Notes under the pieces: model-generated
The model's database searches: none
What the model was told of the DNA's origin: nothing
The model's input: only the letters and a program-made list of their open reading frames with translations
Part shown: positions 37,601-45,958 of the stretch, in pieces
Layout of the letters: the number at the start of each line of letters is the position of its first letter
Position numbering within the stretch: position 1 is the first letter of the stretch
Made by a program: the position numbers and the translations under genes
Origin: Ulvibacterium sp965228935
Lineage (GTDB): Bacteria > Bacteroidota > Bacteroidia > Flavobacteriales > Flavobacteriaceae
Assembly (NCBI RefSeq): GCF_965228935.1
Contig: NZ_OZ245846.1
Location: 3,038,001-3,102,000 of the forward strand
Length of the DNA stretch: 64,000 nucleotides
Direction of reading: 5' to 3'

Positions 37601-37889
37601 CGATTGGGGACCTTTTGATTACCATAGGGATTTTAACTTAACGTTCCCGGTACAATTGATGTTGGACATCTCTACCACCTTGGGCAAACCGGACTGGTTT
37701 ATTTTGCCCAGTACCCAAATAGGTATACGGGGTATATGGCGATCATTGGATGAGTTCTCCCCTCGTTATGCACCGACTGCGGTACCCCCTGGTACGCTTC
37801 CTCCAGAACCCATTTTAAGTCCGGTTGGATTTGACAATGGTAACGAGTGGGAAATCATGACATACATACACATCAACATCGGGAAATAA
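34689..37889 (+). CDS. Clan GH-A-like glycosidase fused to an outer-membrane beta-barrel
   Basis: The protein has 1066 residues. A signal peptide (~1-22) is followed by a TIM-barrel glycosidase (~30-400) of GH2/GH72-like type. It begins VVDGESFMINGMNWDY, has the acid/base motif GNEN (Glu172) and the nucleophile motif TEFGAD (Glu277). From ~450 to the end the sequence turns into long amphipathic strands rich in Trp/Tyr/Gly with polar loops, ending in WEIMTYIHINIGK, as in outer-membrane porins. No linker domain is evident. It opens the nine-gene glucan operon, which lacks SusC/SusD. Likely role: cut or remodel beta-1,3-glucan at the outer membrane and let oligosaccharides through. The barrel assignment is by strand pattern only. 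Confidence 0.78.
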   Translation: MDALRKNLLKLTFFFFTAIVFAQSSNVAVVKDENGAKLVVDGESFMINGMNWDYIPIGTNTVNAEFWKKSDDIIKAGLDTEMSLLKNMNVNVIRQYTGVPARWIKYIYENYGIYTMLNHSFGRYGLTLDGVWTPVTIYDDAKTQEFLMSEMEELVRGYKDTPGLLLYLLGNENNYGLFWAGAETEDFPDDEERIQFIGESRGRPMYRLMNEAAKKMKAMDPSHPVAICNGDVLFIDIVAEECKDVDIYGTNTYRGLSFGDMFQVVKEKLNKPVMFTEFGADAYNAVENKEDQFSQAYYMVGNWKEIYENAAGLGKADNSIGGFTFQFSDGWWKFGFDDRKNADVHDNNASWSNGGYARDLAAPGANNMNEEWFGICAKGATNPRGLYDLYPRAAYYALKEAHQLNPYAEGVDLDFVGNHFDNIQLMDAVLKARGDKAALSGEQSKLLRISNLTARLATFSTGGSLITTPDNADPDDPNTFPNQLGFDHMQSYFVGVEGNPASNMRAEVNFNIVGNVAQNPINEIFYENNSRPIEVNTDEGNVLVQDVNRIRVYQAEFEWNAKEFDLRGFYRTGHYHWGYEGDFFGLYPEANYGPNLDIYNGEILGAEIDGKGPLKGLKAAIGPQLWWGANPTMLFKYKKHIGKFDITGIYHRDFETNIVFDENGRRVLDINQLRSGVVPPWPTERATLTIEREFGKFGVTIGGIWAGSPLNGTSFQDVRGTPGNYTVFEDRIQASDNWGGKVKLTYEGGKFNWYGQAAAMGLIANGGADQTLTFTGWKLRDTGSGNQVNVLSGLTLATGNFQIAPNFLWQKPLVDAIPQDVQAPGRLRNIIDDPFAVRWNRETTAGEILFTYDPTPGTWMYEWDNDRSEDAKFAMNLGFVYRHLPTTMDAHIGFLADRTIFSFPNSAPAEDLWEVHSRMVSKLGADLGIIGNFYYGNGQGNGDNDRLIKRFGGDVRILYKKYKLQYTQKINDWGPFDYHRDFNLTFPVQLMLDISTTLGKPDWFILPSTQIGIRGIWRSLDEFSPRYAPTAVPPGTLPPEPILSPVGFDNGNEWEIMTYIHINIGK

Positions 37890-37901
37890 AAAGATTGAAA
37901 A

Positions 37902-39287
37902 ATGAAAATTTATAAATACATCAACTTACGTTTTTTACTTTTTCTGGGCCCGGGCATTGTTGCCTTTTTATCTTGTGAAAGAGATTTTTCGGATGAGGTG
38001 AAATTCGCCACCTTTCCGGCAAATGGAGATATATTCATTGATACCCCGGTAGGTCTTACGGATGAGTTTTTTGATTCATTCGATCCTGCCATTGGGGCAA
38101 ATACTGAAGGCTTTGATACAGATGATGATGTAGCCTTTGAAGGTACATCATCCATCAGAATCGATGTGCCTGCACCGGATGATCCCAACGGGGGCTTTAT
38201 TGGGGGTGTTTTCCTCGATCGCGGCGCCGGTAGGGATTTAACAGGTTTTGATGCCTTGACTTTTTATGTAAAAGGTTCTACTACCGCCACTATCGATGAG
38301 GTAGGTTTTGGATCCGATTTTGATGAGGATAAATTTGCGGTCGGCCTGCAAAACGTTCGGTTGTCCACAGACTGGAAAAAAGTTGTTATTCCTATCCCGG
38401 ATCCTGCAAAATTGGTTCAGGAACGGGGAATGTTCAGATTCTCGGCAGGGACACTGAGCACTAACGGGGTGGGGTTCACTTTTTGGATCGACGAGTTACG
38501 GTTCGAAAGTTTAGGGACTGTAGCGCAATCCAGACCTTCTATTTTGGGAGGTAATGACAGCCGGTTCCCAACAACGGTTGGGCAAACCGTAACCATTAGT
38601 CAATTGCAACAAACGTTCAATTTGGGGTCGGGAATCGATCAGACGATCAGTCTTACGCCCTCTTACTTCAATTTTGAAAGCTCTGATCCAAATGTGGCTT
38701 TTGTAGATGAACTTGGCGAGGTTACGGTCGCTGGTACCGGTTTAACGGAAATAACTGCATCTATTGCGGGGGTGCTGGCAGAGGGTAAATTGCTTGTGGA
38801 ATCTTCTGAATCCGCACAAATCATTTCGATTTTTAGTGATTTGTTCGCTGATATTCCCGTGGACAACTACAATGGGTTTTTTCTGGGCCAGAATACACAA
38901 GGGGGCCTAGTGGAAGAAGACGGAGGGCAGATTATAAGATATACCCAGCTTGACTTTGTTTCCATAAATTTCTTTCAAAATGTACCTCCAATAGACATCA
39001 CGGAGATGACAGATCTGCGAATTTCGATAAGAGCGGACGAATCCATTGATGCTGGTGACTTTATTAATATACAATTGGTCAACTCCGTAGGAAACCCTGA
39101 TTTGACTTCCGGTACGTTTAGAATTGATGGGGGTAATCTAATCCCTAATGAATGGGTAGAATTCCAAATTCCGCTCTCTAGCTTTACGGGTCTGGGCGCA
39201 AGAAATGCCGTTGGCCAGTTATTCTTTGTCTCCGATGGTACCATATCCAACGTATCCATCGATAACATCTTCTTCTCCGCCGAATAA
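37902..39287 (+). CDS. Glycan-binding surface lipoprotein with two CBM-like sandwiches
   Basis: This 461-residue protein has a lipobox with Cys25 (FLSC) followed by ERDFSDE, acidic enough to be an outer-surface export signal. A CBM/CIA30-like beta-sandwich at ~55-205 (DLTGFDALTFYVKG, WKKVVIPI, FWIDELRFE) is repeated in kind at ~305-460 (ITEMTDLRISIRADE, WVEFQIPLSSF, VSIDNIFFS). Between them a Big2/Ig-like domain (~225-295) carries YFNFESSDPNVAFV and GTGLTEITAS. It lacks catalytic motifs. It starts 12 nt after the barrel fusion gene and probably holds glucan at the cell surface. Confidence 0.8.
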   Translation: MKIYKYINLRFLLFLGPGIVAFLSCERDFSDEVKFATFPANGDIFIDTPVGLTDEFFDSFDPAIGANTEGFDTDDDVAFEGTSSIRIDVPAPDDPNGGFIGGVFLDRGAGRDLTGFDALTFYVKGSTTATIDEVGFGSDFDEDKFAVGLQNVRLSTDWKKVVIPIPDPAKLVQERGMFRFSAGTLSTNGVGFTFWIDELRFESLGTVAQSRPSILGGNDSRFPTTVGQTVTISQLQQTFNLGSGIDQTISLTPSYFNFESSDPNVAFVDELGEVTVAGTGLTEITASIAGVLAEGKLLVESSESAQIISIFSDLFADIPVDNYNGFFLGQNTQGGLVEEDGGQIIRYTQLDFVSINFFQNVPPIDITEMTDLRISIRADESIDAGDFINIQLVNSVGNPDLTSGTFRIDGGNLIPNEWVEFQIPLSSFTGLGARNAVGQLFFVSDGTISNVSIDNIFFSAE

Positions 39288-39307
39288 TACGTAAACCCTT
39301 AAAACCT

Positions 39308-40186
39308 ATGAAAAATAAAATTTTAAATACGAACATAAAATCAATATCGGGCTACAAGATGATTTTCACGAGTCTACTCCTCATGGTTATGGGTTGTGAA
39401 ACCGATGATACCCAGACCATAGCCACATTCAACACCTTGGTATGGGAGGACAATTTTGATGTAGATGGTGCGCCCGATCCGAGTCGATGGGGTTTCGACC
39501 TTGGTGATGGTACCGAACAAGGTATCCCGGGTTGGGGCAACAATGAGTTACAGTATTATACGGATAGGCAGGAAAATGTTACCGTTCAAAACGGGTTCCT
39601 ATTGATTACCGCAAAGCAAGAAGAATTTAATGGAGCCTTATTTACCTCTGCAAGGCTTACCACCCAAGGATTGTTTGAGCAGGCGTATGGACGTTTTGAG
39701 GCACGTATGCGGTTACCATTTGGAAAAGGTTATTGGCCGGCATTTTGGTTGTTGGGCAACAATTGCGATGATAATCCCTGGCCAGCTTGTGGCGAGATCG
39801 ATATTATGGAGAACGTAGGCGATGAGCCCACCATTGCCTTTGGTAGTGTTCACGGTCCTGGTTTTTCCGGTGGGGACTCCATTGGCAAGGACTATGAATT
39901 GTCCGAGGATCGTTTTGATACCGGATTCCACATCTTTGGAATAGAATGGGCCCCGGATTACATTAACTATTATGTAGATGGCGATTTGTACCAACGCATT
40001 ACACCTGAAGATATAGACGAAGAGACCGAGGGCCAAGGCCAATGGATCTTTGACCGTCCATTTTATATCATTCTTAACGTGGCCATTGGAGGCGATTTGC
40101 CCGGACCACCGAATCAAGAAACGGTTTTCCCACAGACCATGTTGGTAGATTATGTACGGGTATATGAAAATGCAAACCCAAACTAA
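39308..40186 (+). CDS. GH16 endo-beta-1,3-glucanase (laminarinase-type) lipoprotein
   Basis: The 292-residue protein has a lipoprotein signal with Cys30 (VMGC) followed by ETDD, a surface-export-like signal. The GH16 catalytic motif E-[ILV]-D-[IVAF]-[VILMF]-x-E is exact (GEIDIMEN: Glu163, Asp165, Glu168). WGNNELQYYTDRQENV, the YGRFEARMRLPFGKGYWPAFWLL block and the closing LVDYVRVYEN match laminarinases with the beta-bulge. It should cut internal beta-1,3 bonds of laminarin-like glucans at the surface. It lies 20 nt after the glycan-binding lipoprotein and 11 nt before the CBM protein. Confidence 0.95.
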   Translation: MKNKILNTNIKSISGYKMIFTSLLLMVMGCETDDTQTIATFNTLVWEDNFDVDGAPDPSRWGFDLGDGTEQGIPGWGNNELQYYTDRQENVTVQNGFLLITAKQEEFNGALFTSARLTTQGLFEQAYGRFEARMRLPFGKGYWPAFWLLGNNCDDNPWPACGEIDIMENVGDEPTIAFGSVHGPGFSGGDSIGKDYELSEDRFDTGFHIFGIEWAPDYINYYVDGDLYQRITPEDIDEETEGQGQWIFDRPFYIILNVAIGGDLPGPPNQETVFPQTMLVDYVRVYENANPN

Positions 40187-40197
40187 AACGAACGAAG

Positions 40198-42402
40198 ATG
40201 AAAGAAGTGATACAAAAGGTAAAACTGGTTTTCGCATTTCTATTGGTCCTGTCCTTTTCGGGCTGCGATGACGATGACGATACCAATTTGCCCCAGGTAG
40301 TGGCCGGATTTACCTTTACTCAAAATGAAGATACGGGTACGGTTACATTTATTAACGTTTCAGAAGAGGCCAATAGCTACGAATGGGATTTTGGCAATGG
40401 GGATACTTCAACCGAGGTTAATCCCATCGTAACGTTTGCCAACGGCACTTATAATGTTAAGTTAGAGGCCTTAAATGTAGCTGGGGCCTCGGCTATCTTC
40501 GAAGACGAGATTATTGTGCAGGTTGAAACTCCGGATCCCGGTTTTGATTCAGGATTGTTGACCAATGGTGATTTTGAAAATGGTACCGAGCCATGGATCG
40601 GTGGTGGGCTTAACGTGGAAACCGAAGGTGGCAATAGCTTTAACTCCGTCAATGTTGAGGTGGCCGGAAACCCGTTTGATGTTAATCTTAGTCAAGTTGT
40701 TGAGATTACACAGGGCACCAATTATATCTTGTCCTTTGAGGCATCTTCCGACCGTGAGCGTACCATAATTGCGGGCATCGGATTAAATGAGGCACCCTTT
40801 ACCAATACCGCTCCGGTAGTTAACCTATCAACGGACACGCAGACAATTACCTTGCAACTTTCAGCCAGCGATTTTGGGGGAACCAACAGTCGCGTGCTCT
40901 TTGATATGGGGGCAGAGGTAGGTACTGTGGTCATAGACAAAGTATCGTTGGTAGAAGGTGGGGATGGAAGTGATAGTAATGGCGGAGGTGGTTTTGATGA
41001 CGGTTTGTTGACCAACGGCGACTTTGAAGGGGGTGATGACCCATGGATTGGGAGTGGACGTAACATCGTTACCGACGGAGGAAATAGTTTTAATTCGGTT
41101 GACGTAATGGTTGCGGGTAATGCATTTGATGTAAATTTGAGCCAGGTGGTCGAAATTGTGCAAGGCACCAATTATATCTTGTCCTTTGAAGCTTCTTCCG
41201 ATCGTGCCCGTACGATACTTGCAGGTATCGGACTCAATGTAGACCCCTTTACCAATACGGCACCTTCAGTAAACCTGACTACGGATACCCAAACATTTAC
41301 ATTGCAGCTTAGTGCTGCCGATTTTGGGGGAGCTAACAGTCGTGTGCTCTTTGATATGGGTGCGGAAGTAGGTGTGGTAGTGATAGACAACGTTTCATTG
41401 GTCGAAGGTGGTGATGGTAGCGATTCAGGCGGAGGTTCCGGAGGTACTTTTGATGATGGGCTCCTCACCAACGGCGATTTTGAGAGTGGTGACGACCCAT
41501 GGATTGGCGGTGGACGTAACATTGTTAGTGAAGGAGGAAATAGTTTCAATTCGGTAGATGTAATGGTTGCGGGTAATGCGTTTGATGTGAATTTGAGCCA
41601 AGTGGTCGAAATTACCCAGGACGCCAATTACATATTGACTTTTGAAGCTTCATCGGATCGTAGTCGCACTATGATTGCCGGTATCGGATTAAATGTTGAT
41701 CCTTTTACCAGTGTTAATGAAACTGTAGACCTGACCACGGATACCCAAACATTTACCCTAAACTTGAATGCTACCGGATTTGGTGGGGCGGACAGTCGCG
41801 TACTATTCGATATGGGTGCCGAAGTGGGTACCGTAATAATTGACAAGGTGTCCTTAGTACTGGATACAAGCGGTTCCAGTGGCGGTGGATGTACCGATAC
41901 CGAAGTGGCGGCTACAATGCTACCCTTGGATTTTGAAGGTTGTGAAACCTTTCTTTCAAGTCAAAACTTTGGGGCGGGTTTAACCTCGGAACTTACCGTA
42001 AATCCATCCCAAACCGGAATCAATACCTCCGACTTTGTTTTGAGAGTGGACAAACCTACCGGTTCGGAATTCTTTGCGGGAATTCAGAATGTATTCCCAT
42101 CAAATTTTGATTTAACAACGACTGATACTTTTAAAGTCAAGGTCTATTCCACAAAGGCGAATGTAGTTTTCCGGTTTGAATTGCTGGCCAATCCAAATGA
42201 TGGAAGTATCGGAAATCCTGCTGCCGTTTTTGCAACCATTCCCAATGCGAACGCGTGGACGGAGGTAGAATTTACGTTCATCAACCTACCCGCTTCACCG
42301 ACATCGTACAGTCAATTGGTAATAAAGCCTGATAATGATGAAATGGACAGTCCTATTACGGAAGGCGGTACGTATTATTTGGACGATTTAATTCTGGAAT
42401 AG
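40198..42402 (+). CDS. PKD plus triple CBM4-like repeat surface lipoprotein
   Basis: The 734-residue protein has a lipobox with Cys23 (SFSGC) followed by DDDDDT, a strong surface-export-like acidic run. A PKD domain (~33-110, SYEWDFGNGDTS) leads into three near-identical ~150-residue carbohydrate-binding domains (CBM4/9 type) starting at about residues 119, 269 and 421. Each begins LLTNGDFE and ends in VIDxVSLV, and they are joined by Gly/Ser-rich linkers. A fourth, different sandwich (~570-734) ends YYLDDLILE. No catalytic residues are seen. It likely binds glucan with high avidity beside the GH16 enzyme. The repeats are also conserved at DNA level with periods of about 450 and 456 bp. Confidence 0.85.
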   Translation: MKEVIQKVKLVFAFLLVLSFSGCDDDDDTNLPQVVAGFTFTQNEDTGTVTFINVSEEANSYEWDFGNGDTSTEVNPIVTFANGTYNVKLEALNVAGASAIFEDEIIVQVETPDPGFDSGLLTNGDFENGTEPWIGGGLNVETEGGNSFNSVNVEVAGNPFDVNLSQVVEITQGTNYILSFEASSDRERTIIAGIGLNEAPFTNTAPVVNLSTDTQTITLQLSASDFGGTNSRVLFDMGAEVGTVVIDKVSLVEGGDGSDSNGGGGFDDGLLTNGDFEGGDDPWIGSGRNIVTDGGNSFNSVDVMVAGNAFDVNLSQVVEIVQGTNYILSFEASSDRARTILAGIGLNVDPFTNTAPSVNLTTDTQTFTLQLSAADFGGANSRVLFDMGAEVGVVVIDNVSLVEGGDGSDSGGGSGGTFDDGLLTNGDFESGDDPWIGGGRNIVSEGGNSFNSVDVMVAGNAFDVNLSQVVEITQDANYILTFEASSDRSRTMIAGIGLNVDPFTSVNETVDLTTDTQTFTLNLNATGFGGADSRVLFDMGAEVGTVIIDKVSLVLDTSGSSGGGCTDTEVAATMLPLDFEGCETFLSSQNFGAGLTSELTVNPSQTGINTSDFVLRVDKPTGSEFFAGIQNVFPSNFDLTTTDTFKVKVYSTKANVVFRFELLANPNDGSIGNPAAVFATIPNANAWTEVEFTFINLPASPTSYSQLVIKPDNDEMDSPITEGGTYYLDDLILE
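40550..41870 (+). repeat. Three tandem ~450-bp repeats inside the CBM gene
   Basis: The three CBM-coding units (about 40553-41002, 41003-41457 and 41458-41870) share long stretches of near-identical DNA, for example around ttgatgttaatcttagtcaag-like segments and the ctctttgatatggg blocks. They are likely to recombine and change domain number. Confidence 0.75.
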
Positions 42403-42496
42403 ATGAAAAATGCTTAAGTTGAGGAAGGGTCGGTGGCGAAACAGATCCCACGGGCCTCTCTCTTAAGAGCAACGACTAACCATCTAAAAATCTGAA

Positions 42497-45400
42497 ATGT
42501 CTGAAAAGGATATTTACGTAGGAAATTCCAAGGTAAGGACCACTTCAAAAGAGATTAAGGGAGAACAGGTTCAGTTTGAAAATGAAACGTATTACAGGAT
42601 TTCAAACTATGATGCCATGCGTCCCTTTTTTATGAGCATTGTGAGCCCTTCCAACCATTGGATGTTCATTTCCAGTAACGGGGGGCTAACCGCTGGAAGG
42701 CGAAATTCGGAATCGGCCTTATTTCCATATTACACGGATGATAAAATCACCGAAACTGCTGATATAACCGGGAGTAAAACGGTGTTTCGGGTTCATTGGG
42801 AAGGGAAGGTCTTGTTGTGGGAGCCTTTCTCTGAAGACTATACGGGAATCTATAAAATCCATAGAAACCTCTATAAAAATACCTATGGCAATAAAATTGT
42901 TTTTGAGGAGATCAATGAGGATTTAAGGTTGACGTTCCAATACCATTGGAATTTCAGTAGCCAGTTCGGTTTTGTGAAAAAGTCGACCCTTATTAACAAT
43001 GGCAAGGGTGAGATAAGGGCCACGGTTTTGGACGGTATCCAGAATATTATGCCTTATGGGGTCAATTCTGGCATGCAGAATGCCAGTAGCAATCTGGTCG
43101 ATGCGTACAAGAGGAACGAGTTGGAAGCCGAAATAGGATTGGGTATTTATGCCTTGAGCGCCGTTATTGTGGACAGGGCGGAACCAAGCGAAGCACTAAA
43201 GGCTACCACGGTCTGGTCCACGGGATTGGAAAAGGCAAAGTTTCTGGTTTCCTCCTTGCAGTCGGATGCCTTTAAAAAAGGACGGGAAATTGAACAAGAG
43301 GTCGATATAAAAGCGGAAAAGGGAGCCTATTTTATTTGTGCGGATGTGGTGCTTGCTGCTAGTACGAATCAAAATTGGATGTTGATTGCCGAAGTGAACC
43401 AATCCCGAGCGGATATTGCCAAAGTTTCCCGTTTGATTAAAACGGGGGATAACCTTATGGGCCTGATCGAGAAAGATATTCAGGAAGGATCCAAACAATT
43501 GCTAAGGCTCAACAGTGCGGCGGACGCCCTACAGTTGACGGCCGATACCATGCGGAATACCAGGCATTTTGCCAATACGCTCTTCAACATCATGCGGGGC
43601 GGCATTTTTGATAACAATTATGAAATCGGGAAATCGGATTTCGTGGCATATATCAAGAAGGCCAACAGCAATGTATTTCAAAAGAGGCAAGAAAGTTTAG
43701 AACAACTCCCAGAACGATTTACATTAGCTCATCTAAAGCAGATTGCCGACGACTATAAGGACGGTAATTTCAAAAGGCTCGCTTTTGAATATATGCCCCT
43801 AAAGTTTAGTAGAAGGCATGGCGACCCAAGTCGCCCATGGAATAAGTTCTCCATAAATACGGAAACGGACGATGGCAAAAAGGTATTGGACTATGAAGGG
43901 AACTGGCGCGATATTTTTCAGAACTGGGAGGCGTTGGCACATTCCTATCCTGCCTTTATCGAAAGCATGATCCATAAATTTCTCAATGCAACCACCTTTG
44001 ACGGTTACAATCCCTATCGGGTTACCAAAAGTGGCTTTGATTGGGAGACCATAGAACCGGACGACCCATGGTCCTATATCGGATATTGGGGCGACCATCA
44101 GATTATTTACCTGTTGAAGTTCCTGGAGTTTATGGAACGACACTATCCCAATGGACTGGCTTCTTATTTCCACGAGAATATTTTTGTATATGCCAATGTA
44201 CCCTACAAGATAAAGGACTATAAAGCTATTCTGGCGAATCCTAAGGATACTATTGTTTTTGATGCGGATTTGGATGCTGGTATCAATAGGGAACGCGAAC
44301 AACTAGGTGCCGATGGGGCTCTATTGAAAGATTCAAATGAAACCATCCATGGTGTAAACCTGCTGGAAAAATTACTGGCCACCACCTTGGCAAAGGTATC
44401 CAACTTTATTCCGGAAGGGGGTATTTGGATGAACACCCAAAGACCTGAATGGAACGATGCCAATAACGCCCTGGTGGGCAACGGCGTTTCCATGGTGACA
44501 CTTTATTATTTAAAACGATTTTTAGACTTTTTTGGGACAATTGTCAGGAATGGGCCTGATGCCGAGTATCAAATTTCCGAGGAACTCCTTGAGTTTTTCA
44601 ATGAAACACGTCTAGCACTGGTTAATAATCTATCCGTATTGTCCGACAGGGTTTCCGATACGGATAGGAAAACCGTAATGGATGGGCTTGGGGAAGCCGG
44701 AAGCAAATACCGGAATCGGATTTACAATATCGGTTTTAGCGGTAAAACGGGTGGGCTTGCCAAGGAAGACATCGTTCAGTTTATTGAAGTCACGATAAAC
44801 TATTTGGAACATAGTATAGAAGCCAACAAACGCCCGGACAATTTGTATCATGCCTATAATTTGATGACTGTGGAGAACCATACGAAGGTTTCCATTGCTC
44901 ATTTGGCCGAAATGTTGGAAGGTCAGGTAGCGGTTTTAAGTTCCGGTCATATTTCGGCCAGGGCCTCTCTGGAACTGTTGGACGCACTTAAAAATAGCAA
45001 GCTTTTCAGGGACGACCAATACAGCTATTTGCTCTACCCCAATAAGGAACTCCCAAGGTTTTTGGATAAAAACAATATTCCGTCCAGTGAGATCGGGAAA
45101 TCAGAATTGATTCTAAAACTTTTGGAGGATGGTAATACCCAAATTATTGATAGGGATAGTAATGGGGAATACCATTTCAATGGAACTTTTAACAATGCCA
45201 ATAGTTTACAAACTGCCTTGTCCCGACTACCTAAAAAATATCAAGGTTTGGTTCAAAAGGATAGGGAATTGCTATTGCATGTTTTTGAAGAGGTCTTTAA
45301 CCATAAGGCCTTTACCGGCCGTTCAGGCACTTTTTTTGGCTATGAAGGTTTGGGATCGATTTACTGGCATATGGTCTCAAAGCTGCTGCTTGCCGTTCAG

Positions 45401-45952
45401 GAAACCTGTCTAAATGCCATTACGGAGAAAGAAAGCGAGGAAATTATCGGTAGGTTATTGGAGCATTACTATGAAATCAACGAGGGAATTGGTGTACACA
45501 AATCCCCCGAACTATATGGTGCTTTCCCAACGGATCCCTACTCCCACACGCCTAGTGGTAAGGGAGCGCAACAGCCGGGTATGACGGGCCAGGTAAAAGA
45601 GGATATCCTGGGCAGGTTTGGTGAATTGGGTGTTTTTGTTCATGAGGGGCAGCTACTCTTTGACCCCCAATTATTGAGAAATACGGAATTTTTAAGGGAA
45701 CCCTCGATATTCAGGTACATTGCCGTTAATGGGGAGTTCAAGCAGATTAAACTGGAAAAGGATTCCCTTTGTTTTACCTATTGTCAGGTTCCGGTCATTT
45801 ATCAACGGGCGGACAAAGAAGGTATAAAAGTAACATTCAATACAAGTTCCATACTGGAATTTGATACCTTAAAACTTGATTTCCAAACAAGTATCAAAGT
45901 TTTTGATAGAAGCGGGGAAATTGAGAAGATCATGGTATCCATCAAAAAATAA
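42497..45952 (+). CDS. GH149-like beta-1,3-glucan phosphorylase
   Basis: This 1151-residue protein has no signal peptide, so it is cytoplasmic. An N-terminal beta-sandwich (~1-290; MFISSNGGLTAGRRNSES) leads into a long (alpha/alpha)6-like region. NWRDIFQNWEAL at ~469-480 resembles the catalytic acid motif of clan GH-Q phosphorylases (Asp472 proposed). GGIWMNTQRPEWNDANNALVGNGVSMV near 635-660 and the HKSPELYGAFPTDPYSHTP block near 1000 fit the ~1100-residue GH149 family, which splits beta-1,3-glucan oligosaccharides with phosphate to give glucose 1-phosphate. It lies between the surface and periplasmic enzyme genes of the operon. The family call is from memory of length and motifs. Confidence 0.8.
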   Translation: MSEKDIYVGNSKVRTTSKEIKGEQVQFENETYYRISNYDAMRPFFMSIVSPSNHWMFISSNGGLTAGRRNSESALFPYYTDDKITETADITGSKTVFRVHWEGKVLLWEPFSEDYTGIYKIHRNLYKNTYGNKIVFEEINEDLRLTFQYHWNFSSQFGFVKKSTLINNGKGEIRATVLDGIQNIMPYGVNSGMQNASSNLVDAYKRNELEAEIGLGIYALSAVIVDRAEPSEALKATTVWSTGLEKAKFLVSSLQSDAFKKGREIEQEVDIKAEKGAYFICADVVLAASTNQNWMLIAEVNQSRADIAKVSRLIKTGDNLMGLIEKDIQEGSKQLLRLNSAADALQLTADTMRNTRHFANTLFNIMRGGIFDNNYEIGKSDFVAYIKKANSNVFQKRQESLEQLPERFTLAHLKQIADDYKDGNFKRLAFEYMPLKFSRRHGDPSRPWNKFSINTETDDGKKVLDYEGNWRDIFQNWEALAHSYPAFIESMIHKFLNATTFDGYNPYRVTKSGFDWETIEPDDPWSYIGYWGDHQIIYLLKFLEFMERHYPNGLASYFHENIFVYANVPYKIKDYKAILANPKDTIVFDADLDAGINREREQLGADGALLKDSNETIHGVNLLEKLLATTLAKVSNFIPEGGIWMNTQRPEWNDANNALVGNGVSMVTLYYLKRFLDFFGTIVRNGPDAEYQISEELLEFFNETRLALVNNLSVLSDRVSDTDRKTVMDGLGEAGSKYRNRIYNIGFSGKTGGLAKEDIVQFIEVTINYLEHSIEANKRPDNLYHAYNLMTVENHTKVSIAHLAEMLEGQVAVLSSGHISARASLELLDALKNSKLFRDDQYSYLLYPNKELPRFLDKNNIPSSEIGKSELILKLLEDGNTQIIDRDSNGEYHFNGTFNNANSLQTALSRLPKKYQGLVQKDRELLLHVFEEVFNHKAFTGRSGTFFGYEGLGSIYWHMVSKLLLAVQETCLNAITEKESEEIIGRLLEHYYEINEGIGVHKSPELYGAFPTDPYSHTPSGKGAQQPGMTGQVKEDILGRFGELGVFVHEGQLLFDPQLLRNTEFLREPSIFRYIAVNGEFKQIKLEKDSLCFTYCQVPVIYQRADKEGIKVTFNTSSILEFDTLKLDFQTSIKVFDRSGEIEKIMVSIKK

Positions 45953-45958
45953 AATGGC

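Noticed and set aside
40550..41870. Regular repeats, considered as CRISPR or satellite
   Set aside because: Units are ~450 bp, in frame, and encode carbohydrate-binding domains.
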